Shown here: in pieces, positions 12,710-24,480 of the stretch
Layout: the number at the start of each line of letters is the position of its first letter
Numbering within the stretch: position 1 is the first letter of the stretch
Source: Linum tenue
Taxonomy: Eukaryota > Streptophyta > Magnoliopsida > Malpighiales > Linaceae
Direction: 5' to 3'
NCBI GenBank assembly: GCA_946122785.1
Contig: CAMGYJ010000006.1
Span: 40,258,066-40,322,065 of the forward strand
DNA: 64,000 nucleotides
Position numbers and translations under genes: made by a program
Notes under the pieces: generated by a model
What the model was told of the DNA's origin: nothing
Seen by the model: only the letters and a program-made list of their open reading frames with translations
Database searches by the model: none

Positions 12710-14492
12710 GCTGCAGCAGTGGAAGCAAGCGATGAGGGGATAGAGGACGACACTTTAGATGACCATCATTTCACGACGAATGAAACTGAACACCCAGATA
12801 GGAATGATCCATCCTTTAGTGACGAGGAAGAAGCATAACAGTACATTATATATATAAGGATCGATGGACAGTAGCAGATATTTGGTGTGCCCTTTATATG
12901 TTTGCAAAAAAAAAATTTACATAGATATGTACCGATTTTTTGGGGGCCATAGTTGTTTTTGAACAATTTTTTGGGGCCTTAGTTTCATTTTTACAGATTT
13001 TTGGGTTTATTATATGAAGAATATTGAATATAGCCTTCATGTTTTATCGATGTTACTAGAGTCTGAAAATGGGGTTTATGTTTTCGTATATGAACCCAGG
13101 CAAAACATAAACCCATATCGTCTCTGGTTCAATGAATTTTAATGATTGATTGGGTTTTTGGTGCAGATTTGTAGTGTTTGTGTAGGAGGGAGACTGGGTT
13201 TGGTTCAAACATGGTTTATATTGGCTGTCTTTTGAGCCCATATGATTAAAGGGATCAAACCTTTCATTCTTTTAGTCGAGCTTGTTTTAAATATGGTAAG
13301 AGAAGCCCTTTTCCCTCTTCTTTGTATCTGCCGAAAGGAGAACCCTAGTTCCCTCTTCTTCGAATCTGCCGACAGTCGCTACCTCTCCTATGACGATTTC
13401 TCTCGGAACCTTCCCCGCGAAATTGAGACCGGTTCATTGCTGTGTAGTGTCTTCTCGTCGCTCTAGTTTTGGGGAGTTGTTTGACAGTCAGGCGTTGGTT
13501 TTAGAATCGCCATTCAGGTTTGCCGCAACATGCATTATCCGATTCTCCGATTTGTAGTGTTTGTAGGGTCGATGCTATGCTCTGTTTATGTTGATGCCCT
13601 CGATTCTCCGATTTCTTCTTCGTTTGCGTCTATGGTTTGGTACCTCCATCATTCCTTTGTGCCTCGTGTGAGTAGTTTGTCGATTAGGGTTTGGATTTTT
13701 AATCGGCGTTTCACCCTTGACCTCCTCTCCTCTTGAGGTCCCTCTGCATACTGCACTTGTTTCTCACTTTCTCCGAAAAGCTGAGGCCCTTGGGTTGATT
13801 TCTTTCAAAGTGTTTGCTCCTTTAAGGAATCAGGATGAGAGCTGCTCACACTCGCATCATCGTAATCCCTTCTTACCTCTAAACCTGCAAATCCGCTCGA
13901 TTTGCTACTTCTTCTTTTTCTTCAGGGTGATCCAAATTTTATTGTTGTTTAAGGAAGATCCTCCATTTACTTTCTCAAATCACGAAACACCAAAGATTGC
14001 TTGTTACTCTTGTAAGGACTGAAGTCCTGGGTTTTTTGTGATTTGGGTTTTGGCCAAATGAGCTTCAATGGAAATAGTAATTACCGGGGAAAAATTTGAG
14101 AAATTGTTGGTGTTTGGGAATTAGTGAAATACCTTATAGATATGGATGTATTCTCTGTATCGTTGTAGGTGTTGAGGTCTCAAGACAAATCCATAAGATT
14201 CCCTAATCAGAGACAACATTCAATCAAGCTCAGATCATATCAGCATGCAGAGTTGCCATTTTCGATTCCTCTGACTCTTTTTGGAACTTTTGGTTCTAAT
14301 TTGCTTAGCTGATTTACGTTTATGTAACAGGAATATGACTTCTGGTTTTATCCTTCATTCTCATATTTTGTGTTCTTTTCCTTCGGTTTTGCTTTGCTGG
14401 TCTTTGCAAGTAATCGTTGTTAGCCTTCAATTGAGGTCAGCACCTACTGTGTGTTGCTTTTTTACCATTAAACCTGCCCCTATATTGTAGGT
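12710..14492 (+). other. CACTA intergenic region between transposase and second gene
   Basis: The first part (12710-13050) is the transposase 3' end, with an acidic tail frame and poly-A/T tracts. 13240-14490 is pyrimidine-rich with short open frames that match nothing I know, and looks like promoter, leader and intron sequence of the second gene. I see no captured host exon with confidence. Confidence 0.45.
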
Positions 14493-16483
14493 ATGCCGCC
14501 ACTGAAGAAGAAGAAGGCTGCTACTGACAAGGGAGTGCCGATCCCGGATTTTTATCGGGCGACAAGATCAGGGAGGGTGCGGCCCGAACCCACCGAATCT
14601 GTAAGCGGGGGGAGTGGACGTCGAACTGGAGCCTCAGTGAATGAGTATACTCAACGCACAGACATTGTGAATCCAGACGAACCCAATGGCAACGATGATT
14701 CGGAGGCAGAAGCATCCAATCATGAGACCGGAGAAGGTACTAATCCAACTGGATTGGAAGGAGCCCCTGCGGCTAAAAAGAGGGGACTGTCCAAAGGGTA
14801 CGAGATAATGAAGAGAATCGGAACTAGAGGCAAGATAGATGGAATCTACGTTATGGAGAATGGGCAGTCATTCGTAGGGCCTAATGAGAGCTAATTGAAG
14901 ACAGAGTTGGGCGTTGTAACATGCCTGATGGCCCTGATAAGGAAGTACTACTGGTCCAAGTTGACTGAAGCAGACAAGCACCCATTATTCAAGAAGCTAG
15001 AGGTAATTTCCGAAAACTCCTAGTTTGGCATGAAGTAGGCTAATCTGGACATTTTTTTTTGCTATTGTTTGTTTGTTTTTTTCGGTCTGTCTTTCCTTTT
15101 ATATATTGCCCAGTAGTTTCGGTTCTAGGAGTGGGACGAGGCAGCAAAGCTTGGTGGCAGCACAGCTTGTTGTTGCCTGGTGGGCAAGTCTCCCTTGTTT
15201 TCTCTTTTGCGGTTTTGGAGTTTGTAACCCATTTACGTTGATGATTAAATCGTGAAATGCAAAGTTGGGTTTTTTGTTTTACTTGACTTGGGAAACTTCA
15301 CTATCTGTTGGTAAATGAAGTATATAATTTTTGTTTATGTAGGATAAATTTGATATAGACATGGCAGGAGGAGATGCAAGGAAGATTATGGAGAAGAGAA
15401 TGAAGAAGCGGTTCATCAATTACAAGTATGCGATGCACGCTCACTACCTGAAAGACCCTCAGACAGCCAGGACAGAACCTCCAGTGGACATGAACATAGA
15501 GGATTGGCATATGCTGTGTGATCACTTTGAGAGTGAAAACTTTCTAGTAAGTAACACCTTCTGTTTCATCATCAATTCTTTCATGCGTAACCTTGCCTTA
15601 CAATAAATGGTTGCTAATGACTTGTATTTGTCATATGCAGAAGCGAAGCCAAATAAATAAATCCAACAAGAGTAAGCAAGTGTATGCACACACTTCTGGT
15701 GCAAAATCGCTTGATCAAAGAATATATGAGTTGGTAAGTGTTCTCGAATTCAAAGACTAATTTATACATTCAAAGAATATATAAGTTGGTTTAACTCTGC
15801 CTGATTGTGGAACTTTCCTTGTTTCGTGTAGGAGAAGAAAAAGAAGCAAAAGCAGCAGGAGGAGCAGCCTACTCAAGAAGAGCGGAAAACTGATATGGAG
15901 GACGCTGATACCGTAGATGAGGAGCCAATAGATCTCCTATTGTATGCGAATAGGTATCAGCGGGCTGACGGTAGTTGGGTATCGGAGGAACCGCAGAAGA
16001 ACTATGTGAGTTCATCCTTTTGTGCCTTGTTTGATTTTCAATGAGTTCATATCAAACCATGTGACATATATCATTACCCATTGTTGTTCAATGCCTAGTT
16101 GGAGATGCAGTCCATGTGGATAGAGGGAAAGGCAGAGGGGAACCCTATATCAGGCCGTGACATTGTTGAGAAGGTTTTTCAAGAAAAAGGTGAAGTATGG
16201 ACCGAAGGAGAACCCAAGATCAGCAAAGGAGCTTCAACTCCAAGCAGAATTGGAGGACAAGGGCTGAAGCGGAAAGAAAAGCCAAGGGTTTGCTGAGAAG
16301 ATATAGAGTCAGGAGGAGCAGCTAAAAAGCCAGGCTGAGAAGATACAACTTCAGAAAGAAAAGTTAAAGAGCCAGGAGGAGAGGTTTGATACTCAAGCAG
16401 AGGAGATGAACCAGATGAAAGCCGCCCAGGACAAGCTACAACATCAAGTGCTAGTGATTGCTCACCAATTACCCCGCAAATGA
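14493..16483 (+). pseudogene. TNPA/Ptta-like CACTA second protein (Transposase_24 type), spliced
   Basis: Exon 1 begins at ATG 14493 (MPPLKKKK, basic and then acidic). It has a stop at 14892-14894, after which the same frame goes on with ALIRKYYWSKLTEADKHPLF to a donor at about 15002. Exons that can be read from splice sites: 15343-15546 (GDARKIMEKRMKKRFINYK), 15641-15733, 15832-16005 and from 16099 (MQSMWIEGKAEGNPISGRDI). A frame change near 16195 leads to a heptad-rich coiled-coil tail (KSQAEKIQLQKEKLKSQEE) that ends at TGA 16481. This architecture is that of plant PF03004-type (Ptta/En/Spm) proteins, which in En/Spm bind the subterminal repeats. One nonsense codon and one frameshift make it a pseudogene unless unusual splicing repairs it. 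Confidence 0.8.
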
Positions 16484-16814
16484 ACTGCTAAGTCCAAGGT
16501 AACAACACTGGCTTAGTTTGCAGAGGCAGATGAGAATGCAGGCTAGGTGTTTGATGTTTTAAGTATGTTAGTTTATTCTTTTGTGAACAAAGTTATCATG
16601 CTTTGTGTTGTGGTGAACAAGGAGTTTCATGTGTTGTGTGATGTTGGACTACCTTGAATGTTTGTTTATGGTGAACAAGGACTTACTCTGTTATGGGAAT
16701 GGACATGGATGTAATATGGTAGATGTTTTCCAATATATCTCCATGTTCAGTTTGCGGATAAAATTTCGCATTATGGAATTCGTTAAGCAGGTCAATTGTG
16801 AAAACAATGGAAAG

Positions 16815-17632
16815 TTCACATATTATGACAAGTCCATGACGAGCTATATTCGTCATAATAGAAAAAAATGACAAAATATACTCGTCATAACAAGGATTTA
16901 CGACAAAAGGGCCACGTCACAATTATAAGTTATGACAAAATGCGTTCGTCATAATATACTGAAATGACAAAATATATTCGTCAGATACGCATTTATGACA
17001 AAGGATATTCGTCACAACATAATTTATGACAAAATAATTTAGTCACAACAATGTGATGGAAGAGTATAAACCCAGTAATATGCCTTCAATTTATGACAAA
17101 ACATGTTGACAAACTTTTCAGTTTGTCACATTATAAACATTTCCTGACAAAATACGGATTTGTCATATTAGGCTTTTGACAAATTCTGAACCTCTCTTCA
17201 ATTTATGACAAAACATGTTGACAAACTTTTTAGTTTGTCACATTATAAACATTTCCTGACAAAAAACGGATTTGTCATATTAGGCTTTTGACAAATTCTG
17301 AACCTCTCATGACAAATATTATTCGTCACAAAATACTATTATGACAAACTATGATCGTCTAATATGACCAACTAATTTCTCAAAAATATCAATATATGAC
17401 AAAAATAATGAAAAAAAAATTTCGTCATATTATCTTTGTTTGTCACAATAGACTAACCAGAACCTCATATGTAACGAAAGCATTTGTGACAAATGTGTTT
17501 CAAAAATTTGTCACATTTGACCTATCCTGACGGCGATAAAATGACAAAAACTTGTGACAAACACATTTGTCATATTGGGCAAGTATGACAAAATAGGTAT
17601 CTAATATGACCAAATTGCTCCATCATAACAGG
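16815..17632. repeat. Right subterminal repeat array of the CACTA element
   Basis: Dozens of TGACAAA, TTTGTCA and TCGTCA motifs in both orientations, denser and about twice as long as the left array. Such asymmetry is common in En/Spm elements. It includes the 112-bp tandem duplication listed separately. Confidence 0.85.
17084..17307. repeat. 112-bp tandem duplication inside the CACTA right end
   Basis: Two adjacent copies, 17084-17195 and 17196-17307, each begin CTTCAATTTATGACAAAACA and end TTCTGAACCTCT. I count only a couple of substitutions between them (for example TTTTCAG versus TTTTTAG), so the duplication is recent relative to the element's age. Confidence 0.9.
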
Positions 17633-17649
17633 CCGAATTTGTTGTAGTG

Positions 17650-18506
17650 AGTGTTCACGGTCGCTAAGACCGTGAACAAGGAAACGCGTCCGTGAATTCC
17701 TAGTTGTGTCTATAAAAGGGGCGTGAACGACGACTCTTCACTCCACGACCAAATCTCCCTAGAAAATTTCAAATCTTCGCCGGAAAACCGCGAAACTCCG
17801 TCTGTTTATCGATTTTTCCCCCCATTTTCGCCGAGCAAAACCTAAAACAAACGTCATACCCATTCTCCCCTCATCAAAACCGGTTGTGCTGAAATTTTGG
17901 GGAGATTTGGGGCAAGTTTTTTCCGGTCAAGTTGCCGACGGCAAGCTTCCGACGAGCTTCCGACGAGCCCTCTTCTGTCAATTTTTCGGCCCCTTCCTCG
18001 CCCGCATCTCACTTCCTCCTACGTCCTACTTGCGTCTCCAGGTTGGTTTTTCAACTTTACCTTATTAATTTGTGGAGAATCAAATTAGGTAGTGAAGTGA
18101 GGATGATTTTTGTACTTTGCATGTTGAACCTAGATTTAGGGCGAGGAATTAGGTGAATTAGGTCGATTGAATGGTGTAATGATTTTTGCTTGAGCTTAGT
18201 TGAGCCTTGGTGGGCGTGTTTGATCTGAATTGCCTCTATTTTTAGAATTTTCCCACCAAGTGCTATGTTATGAATGCAAGTGAGTTTGATGCTTGATTGG
18301 TGGATGGTAGCCACCGTAGTTTGGATTGTGGTTCAATTTTTCTGTGTGCTTGAATCGTGAATTATCCACAACCATGCCACGGTGGTTTGAATTTAAATGT
18401 TTGATAACCTTGGTGGAAAAACAAATGTGGCGGGAATCTCTCTTCCTCCCAATGGGTATTTTCTGATGATTGTTTCCACGTATGGTGTATGTTTCTCACT
18501 TTGTGC
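17650..18506 (+). promoter_or_regulatory. Athila env-like ORF upstream region: array end, TATA box and probable intron
   Basis: The right half of the Athila spacer. It opens with GTTCACGGTC and GACCGTGAAC palindromic motifs, followed by a strong TATA box TATAAAAGGGG at 17711. Downstream is a pyrimidine-rich leader, a candidate splice donor CTCCAG/GTTGGT at about 18041, and a candidate acceptor TTTGTGCAG at about 18508 just before the env-like start codon. The layout suggests a separate, spliced transcript for the env-like ORF. Transcription is inferred, not shown. Confidence 0.5.
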
Positions 18507-18509
18507 AGG

Positions 18510-19745
18510 ATGATTAACATGGATCACCCATACCTTGTGGCGCTAAGGAGCAACCGTGAAATGAAGAGAGCGACGTGTTTTTGGGCATCTTCGAGAGTCA
18601 GTAACCATTGGAAACTCGACTTCACCCAGTTCAGCAGGCTTCATTGCAGTGATATTATGAGGGAGGCATTGGTGCACCCACAATGGCGCCAATCCCTTGA
18701 TCTTGAAAATGACACTTATGGGGAACTATACGTCTAATTTTCAGCACCTTCACCATACGCAAGAGCCTATGCCTACTCGGTCATCCAGTACGCCGGGTCG
18801 AGTTCTGATTGAAAGGGGAACTTTGCATTTTCAGTTATGACGAGTTAGCCAGAGCCCTCGGGGTGGAAGCCAAACATTAGGACGAGCGGGAGGAAGATGC
18901 CATCCGAAGTTTTGACGTGAATGTCGCATTTCTGAAGTTTTGTCTTCCAAAGTACCGAAGGACAAAGTTCAAGTCAGCCCTCACAATGGCATCCACACTC
19001 CAGCTCAGTGGCGTGTCATCGTTGAACTCCTGGCTCGTTCCCTCTACCCGGCTTACCACAACCCGAACAAGATAACCGAGAGAATCTTATTGGCTTGTTC
19101 TTGCATGGTGGACCTGTCTAGCACTCATCACCTCGGTTCAGTCATATCCACTTCTTTTGCAGGTGCATTGGGGGAAACCGTCGTTATGTCACATCAGTGG
19201 GTCTGTACATCACCCGCCTTGCTATATACTTCGATATTAGCCTTGCAGGGTGCTCGAAAGAGGGGCGCACCCAAAGATTTGATGAGGACACTCTGCACTC
19301 CATGCGCTTATTGCGCACCTTTGGCCAAATGCGGTACATCAAGGGATTGAGTCCTGACCCCGAGGTCCCACCACAAGCAGAGCAGCCACCTGCTAGTGCA
19401 CCCGGCCGTCACCGGCGTCCAGCGCTCCAGGGGCCAGCATAGCCACCACCAGCAGCAGCAGGTGATCCTCTCGTCCAGAGGGTGGATCGCCTTGAGACGA
19501 ACTTCGTGGGATTCTCTTCCCGCCTGGACCTGAAGACTGACATCCTCGAGCTTATGGCTCGACGCCAGGGCATCATCCCAGATGAGGCCGCGGGTCTTCC
19601 ACCAGAGAGAGGTAGCCGACGAGTGAGACATGTGGCAGAGCCGAATCCTTTTGCCTACCCCGGATTCGATTCCAACTTTCACTCACCAAGCCCAAGCGGT
19701 AACATTATTCTACCCTTTTCCTATGCCATTGAGGGCAATGTCAAG
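18510..19745 (+). pseudogene. Athila env-like / ORF1-type protein relic
   Basis: The frame opens MINMDHPYLVALRSNREMKR after the candidate acceptor. It then breaks at 18735 and in several places to 19080. Recognisable segments are TPAQWRVIVELLARSLYP (about 18995-19050), GLYITRLAIYFDISL (about 19200) and DTLHSMRLLRTFGQMRYIKG (about 19285-19345). A proline-rich linker and RVDRLETNFVGFSSRLDLK follow. These match the type of ORF that follows pol in plant Athila elements (sometimes called env-like or ORF1). Function is unknown in the family. Frameshifts and stops make it non-functional here. Confidence 0.6.
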
Positions 19746-21142
19746 TTTAAGTGTGTGTGTGTGGGGGGGGGGTAGTTTACTATTATTCTTGTGTGAGTGT
19801 GATGGATGCTTGGAGCCTTGATTAATGGCCAAATTTCAAAAAAATTTGGGCTCCAAGCAATGTTTGCATGATCAAAGTGGCCGGTGTGTGGGAAATTCTC
19901 ATGTTTATTGGCATTGATCTTGAATTGTTGCATGTGATCGAGTATATCCTATGATGATGACTGAGACGTTTATTAGGATAGTGCAAAATTTTAGTTCTCA
20001 TGTGTGTATAAATGAATGGATGTCTTGACTTGATTACTTGTTGATTACAATTGCCATGCATTGTGTTTGTGAATCGGAATAGATGGTTGGGTGACTAGGT
20101 AGCCATGTGAACTTTGAGCCGATTGTTTTCTTCTTTTGTGTTTAGAGAGCATTGGTCGTTAAATGTATGGGTGGAAAGTGTTTTTAATCTCTAGTACCCC
20201 CTCAAAAAGACAAGAAAAAGAAAGAAAAGAAAAGAGAAACGAAAAAGAGGTAATAAAATGAGGTAAATAAAGTAGAGTCCCACAAAAAACCAAAGTACAT
20301 GCTCTATGAGGGGTTTCTTGGCACCCAAGCCATTGAAACCCCCACATTGTGTTAGAACTCCTTCACTACCAAACCTTAATGTGCTAGCAAGAGTTGACCG
20401 AGGAAGAGTGCTTCGATGTAGTTCATGATGGGTGATAATTTGGAAATGAGAGAGAAGGTTTTTGGCCGATGCTAGTGGCCTTGGGTTAAAGAGAAGGGTT
20501 TTAGCCGAAACCATATAACCTTCGGGTTTAGTTTGAAGATGTAGAACCTAACGTCATGATTGCCACCACCCAAAAAATCTTTTTCCCATGTCCAATACAA
20601 TTGTCAGTCATCTGAACCCGTGTCTAAGACCTCCGGACAAGCTAGCGGTGACAACCATCCCTTGAACTCTAGCATTTAGAGGTTATCTCCATGGTATTGA
20701 GACAATAGGTTCGAGATTTTATGATTGTGCACATCTTGTGCACCGAAATGTTCCGACCCCACTGGTCTTGAGAGTGAATGATTCATTCTTGTTGTGCATG
20801 CCATATCATACCCCGGTGAGGACCTTTGTTGCCTATCCATTTGTTCCTCATACTTGAATTCCATGCATGGTTGGTTGTGGTTGATAAGTGGTCTTGTTGA
20901 GACTTGCATGGATCCATGAACAAGGTGAGAACTTTTTGTTTGACCGTTTTTGGTGGCTTCGAATGTCGTTTTTGGTGGATGTCGGTATTGCTTGCAACGA
21001 TCCATGTATTGATTGCCAATAGCCATTAAGAATTCCCACTTTGTGCCATTTGAGTTGTCCACAAAGTATTTGTGTAGGTTGAAATATTACCTTATGTGAA
21101 ATGGTTTGCTTGGGGACAAGCAAACGTCTAAGTATGGGGGGG
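19746..21142 (+). other. Athila 3' untranslated region and polypurine tract
   Basis: A G-rich run at about 19755-19772 starts a non-coding stretch ending with GCTTGGGGACAAGCAAACG and the tract AGTATGGGGGGG (21131-21142). The open frames on the opposite strand (for example 20676-21062) have no matching domain and are judged chance frames. Confidence 0.7.
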
Positions 21143-22632
21143 TGATTCGGGGCTAAATGTACATGTTTTGCCACCGTTTTCCTTAGTCGTTTGTGGCAAC
21201 TTTGCTCCTAAAAGGTTGGTTTTACGCTATGTTTCTTGTGTTTTAGTGTGTTTTAGGATTTAACAGGTGAAACTAGCGTCGGAGTTGAAAGTTAAACTAA
21301 AAGGATCGAAAACTGGGAGAAGAGGTGAAAAAGGGCGAGATCACGGTTTTCTTGTGCTGTTAACAGTCTTACATGACCGTGAAGAAGAGTCATTGGCCGT
21401 GAACCTTGAGGCGTTCAAAGCCAAAATGCAAGTTACTGACGCAAGACGTGTTCACGGTCACTAAGACCGTGAACACAAGGAAGCAAAGCGGTGCGTTTCG
21501 GAGCCCAATTGGAGTTCACGGACGCGTTTCAGTGTTAACGGCCATGAACTGGAGCCGTGAACACAAATCGTTCCCTGTTTAAAAGCTAAGTTGAAAGGAA
21601 GAGAGAGAAGAGAGCCCATCTGAGTGAGAAAGCCTTCTTCTGATTTCTAGAGAGAGAAACACAAACCAAAGAAGAAGGAGGCCAGGGTTTTGCTCCAAGG
21701 TGGATTTTGGGAAGATCTCCTCCAAGGAAAGTTCAACACAAGGGCCAAGAAGATTGGAAGCCTCCTCCAGGATGGTTTCTACCCCTTCTCCTTGTGTTTC
21801 TCCCATCTCTAGCATGAAGTAGAATTCTTTTCACTTGAGTGTTGTGAAACCCTAACTCTACCATGTAGTTTTCTTTTATGTGAATTGAATGATTGTCATT
21901 GGGTATTGTTTAATTCCAATGTTTGAGGTATTATTCATCTTGTTGTGCATGTTTATGCTTAGCATCTTTAGGTTTGTGCATGTCTATGCTTAGCAACCTA
22001 AGGATTGTGCATGTCTATGCTTAGCAATATAATTAGCCACTTAATCTAGTCTAGAGAGAGAAACCCCCCTTCTAAGGGAGTCCCAATTGAGTTGGTATCC
22101 CTAGGGATTTTCAAGTCTTCTAACTAGGTTAATTTAGGGCAAACCTCAATATTGGATCAAGTAATTTGGTTAGGCGCGATTAAGCCAACCAACCCTTGGG
22201 TTGAGTGAGGGAGTAAGTCAACCATTGATTACCTAAACCGAGAGGGCCTAGTGACAGCCTATAATGCATGCCTCGCTTTAGCAATCACGAGCGTGGTCTA
22301 CAACCATATTTGCGTCCCCTAGCGGTTAACAATCACCTTGCCCATAACAATCATTTCAGTTCACATACCATGGTAGTAGTTAGGGGGAAGCGACACTCCA
22401 GTGATCCTTCCACAAAAAATCTCTCAAAACCATTCACCTTTGTCTTGTTTTACTTTAATTAGCAAACTTTTCAACCAAAACCTTATTTCTAGATAATGAT
22501 TCAAATGACTGAAGTAGGGGGAGACGGACCGGCCGGAGTTGATATTTAAATATACTTATCCTCTACTGCACCCGGCTAAGGTTTATACTTGGACCTTAGG
22601 CGGGAAATTATTATGGTATTCAGGACGAGTTA
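21143..22632 (+). repeat. Athila 3' LTR, plus orientation (1490 bp)
   Basis: It starts TGATTCGGGGCTAAATG right after the PPT and ends near GGTATTCAGGACGAGTTA at 22632 (CA to TA change). The end was placed by comparison with minus-strand LTRs at 27895 and 55526, whose ends read GACTCG. A GC-rich array with GTTCACGGTC, GACCGTGAAC and GTTCACGGACGCG spans about 21335-21565, followed by a TATA-like TTTAAAAGC at 21578. Three copies of a phrase like GCATGTCTATGCTTAGCA occur at about 21945-22027. Confidence 0.75.
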
Positions 22633-23790
22633 GTTGATAATTTTTCATCGGTCATTGGAAACCGGGGGGGTCTTGGGTTGGTAGGAGAAGACCAAGAGAA
22701 ATTGGGATGAGTTCACCACCCCGGGTTGTAAGTGTTGCTATAGGGGTTGTTCCCTCTAGCATTGGCAATGAAACTCACTTGCTCCTCGGGGGTGCTTGAT
22801 TCCTTCATCATTAGACAATCTGAAATCTCGTGGTTAGTAATTGAACAGCAATCACATGCCATTACCGGCCTCTTCCCATGATTCTTGTCTTCCAGGAGTG
22901 CATCAATTAACCGATCAATCTTAGCTTCAAGCGGGGGATTCACTCCTACACTTTGCACTCCTCTTGCTGTGCTTCTCTTTCCACTTCTCGTCAAACACCA
23001 ATCATACCCTTTATTTTTCATGTCTTCAAGCAACTCGGTCACTTGGGGTGGAGTCATGTTCATCAATTTCCCTTGACATTAGGAGCCAATGAGGATCGTG
23101 TCGTCTTAGTGGAGACCGCCATAGAAGGTCTCAATCCGGAATTGTTCCTCGAATCCATGATGTGGTCATTGGAGGAAGAAGTCAGAGTACCTTTCCCAAG
23201 CATCCCTCAATGTCTCATCTTCCTCTTGCTCAAAGTGGGTGATCTTCTTGCGCTACTCCGTCTTCTATGAAGGTAGGCAATACCGAGTCATATACTTGTT
23301 GAGCATGTCGTCCCACGAGGTGATCGAGAGAGCCGGTCTATTGTTGATTCACCGAGACGCATTCCTCGCAAGATATTAGGGGAAAAGACTCAACTTCAAA
23401 GCATCCTCATGAACCCCATTGATCTTCAAACTCCCCGCAAGTTCGATGAACTTTTGAACATGCTCCCTTGGAGACTCATTGCTAAGCCCATGAAATAAGG
23501 CATTGTTTTGGATCATGGTGACAAGGGAGGGTTTGATCTCGAAATTGTAGGTGGCCATGGGTGGATGTCGAATGGCGGGTTTAATATCCACCGCCCTTGG
23601 AGCCATATAGTAGCCCATGGTCCTTGGTTGCTCCTCTGCGGCTGCTCCACCTTGAGCGGGTTGATTAGCCGCCATATCAGCTTCACTTCCTTCCTCTTCG
23701 AAATCAAACTCTTCCTCAACTACAACTTCTTCTTCTATCCTCCTTCTTGCCTCCGCCAGTTCCCTCTCACAAGCCAAGAGGATCTTCCTC
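22633..23790 (-). pseudogene. Athila gag relic, minus strand
   Basis: Read leftwards from about 23790: an acidic linker and MAANQPAQGG, then the Athila gag signature (FEIKPSLVTMIQNNALFHGL, SPREHVQKFIELAGSLKING, VHEDALKLSLFP). A frame-broken middle follows, then the typical end ARGNNPYSNTYNPGW (about 22713-22760) and PNFSW. The zinc-knuckle region is degraded (CDCCSITNHEISDC). Many stops. The next sequence to the left is the end of the plus-strand Athila LTR, so that element appears to have inserted in or recombined with this gag. Confidence 0.8.
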
Positions 23791-24480
23791 TCCCAATCCA
23801 GGTAAGCCGAGGCATTGGTCGTTCCATGAAAGGGTGGAATCGACAATTTTATCCCATTTAGTTCTGACACCGGAATCTCTTCCTCTGCTTAGAGCTCCAT
23901 CCGGTGAATGTTGACTTGTCGTTGATTGCATGCTCGTCGATCATCAGGGTTTACCTCAAGGGCTATCAACTGCCTCTAGAGCTCCTGAACCTGCCTTGCC
24001 AAAACAGGGTCGGATTCTGGGTTTCTGCCAGCGATTCGTCAAGTTGTCGATGCCCTGCTGGCAATGGATGTCGGGCTTCGTGTTGAGCCTCAGCCGCTAA
24101 CAGGGTTGCAATGACTGGTCCTTCATGCTGGCTGATCATCTCCACGCGTTGACTCAAGCTATCAAACTTGGTCGACAACACCTGGATTTTCTCGTCTTGC
24201 TTGGCCAACTGCGTCTGGATTAGGGCAACCACTTGTACCTGGAAAAATTGCTATAATTCGGGAAACGTAATGGGTCGCGATTCACCCATTCTTAATCCTT
24301 CTCCGATCCTAACGTTCAAGGCTTCGATCCCCAAGGATTCAGCTAATTTCTTATTCTTCTTTCTTTCGGACAGCAAGACAGGGGGCGGTTCTGGAGCAGG
24401 CCCCTTTGACCTCGTCCAGTGCGCAATTCTAGCGTTGTCAGCCTTCGTTGAACTCGTCGTCCTTTGACCAGTGTAGAACG
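23791..24480 (-). pseudogene. Ty3/gypsy chromovirus-type gag N-terminal fragment, minus strand
   Basis: On the minus strand, downstream of a primer binding site, a frame encodes RTTSSTKADNARIAHWTRSK, and ALIQTQLAKQDEKIQVLSTK, a coiled-coil start usual for chromovirus gag. After a break it resumes with LSIPPFHGTTNASAYLDWER (about 23795-23850), which matches the classic gag motif before the capsid domain. At about 23790 it runs straight into Athila gag sequence, so the rest of this element is missing. Confidence 0.7.

Larger units (their letters stand above)
8829..17649 (+). mobile_element. Complete CACTA (En/Spm) transposon
   Basis: The element starts CACTACAACAAATTCGGCCT at 8829 and ends with the inverse AGGCCGAATTTGTTGTAGTG at 17649. 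The 3-bp target duplication AGT lies at 8826-8828 and 17650-17652. It carries large subterminal arrays of TGACAAA and TTTGTCA motifs at both ends and two genes in the same direction: a TNP2-like transposase (9971-12709) and a TNPA/Ptta-like protein (14493-16483). Order, length (8821 bp) and termini are those of a full plant CACTA element. Both genes have stops, so it probably could move only in trans. It sits in the spacer of an Athila element and is therefore younger than it. Confidence 0.95.

Noticed and set aside
20676..21062. Minus-strand open frames of up to 128 codons
   Set aside because: Antisense to an Athila 3' UTR, no domain, several overlapping frames of similar length.
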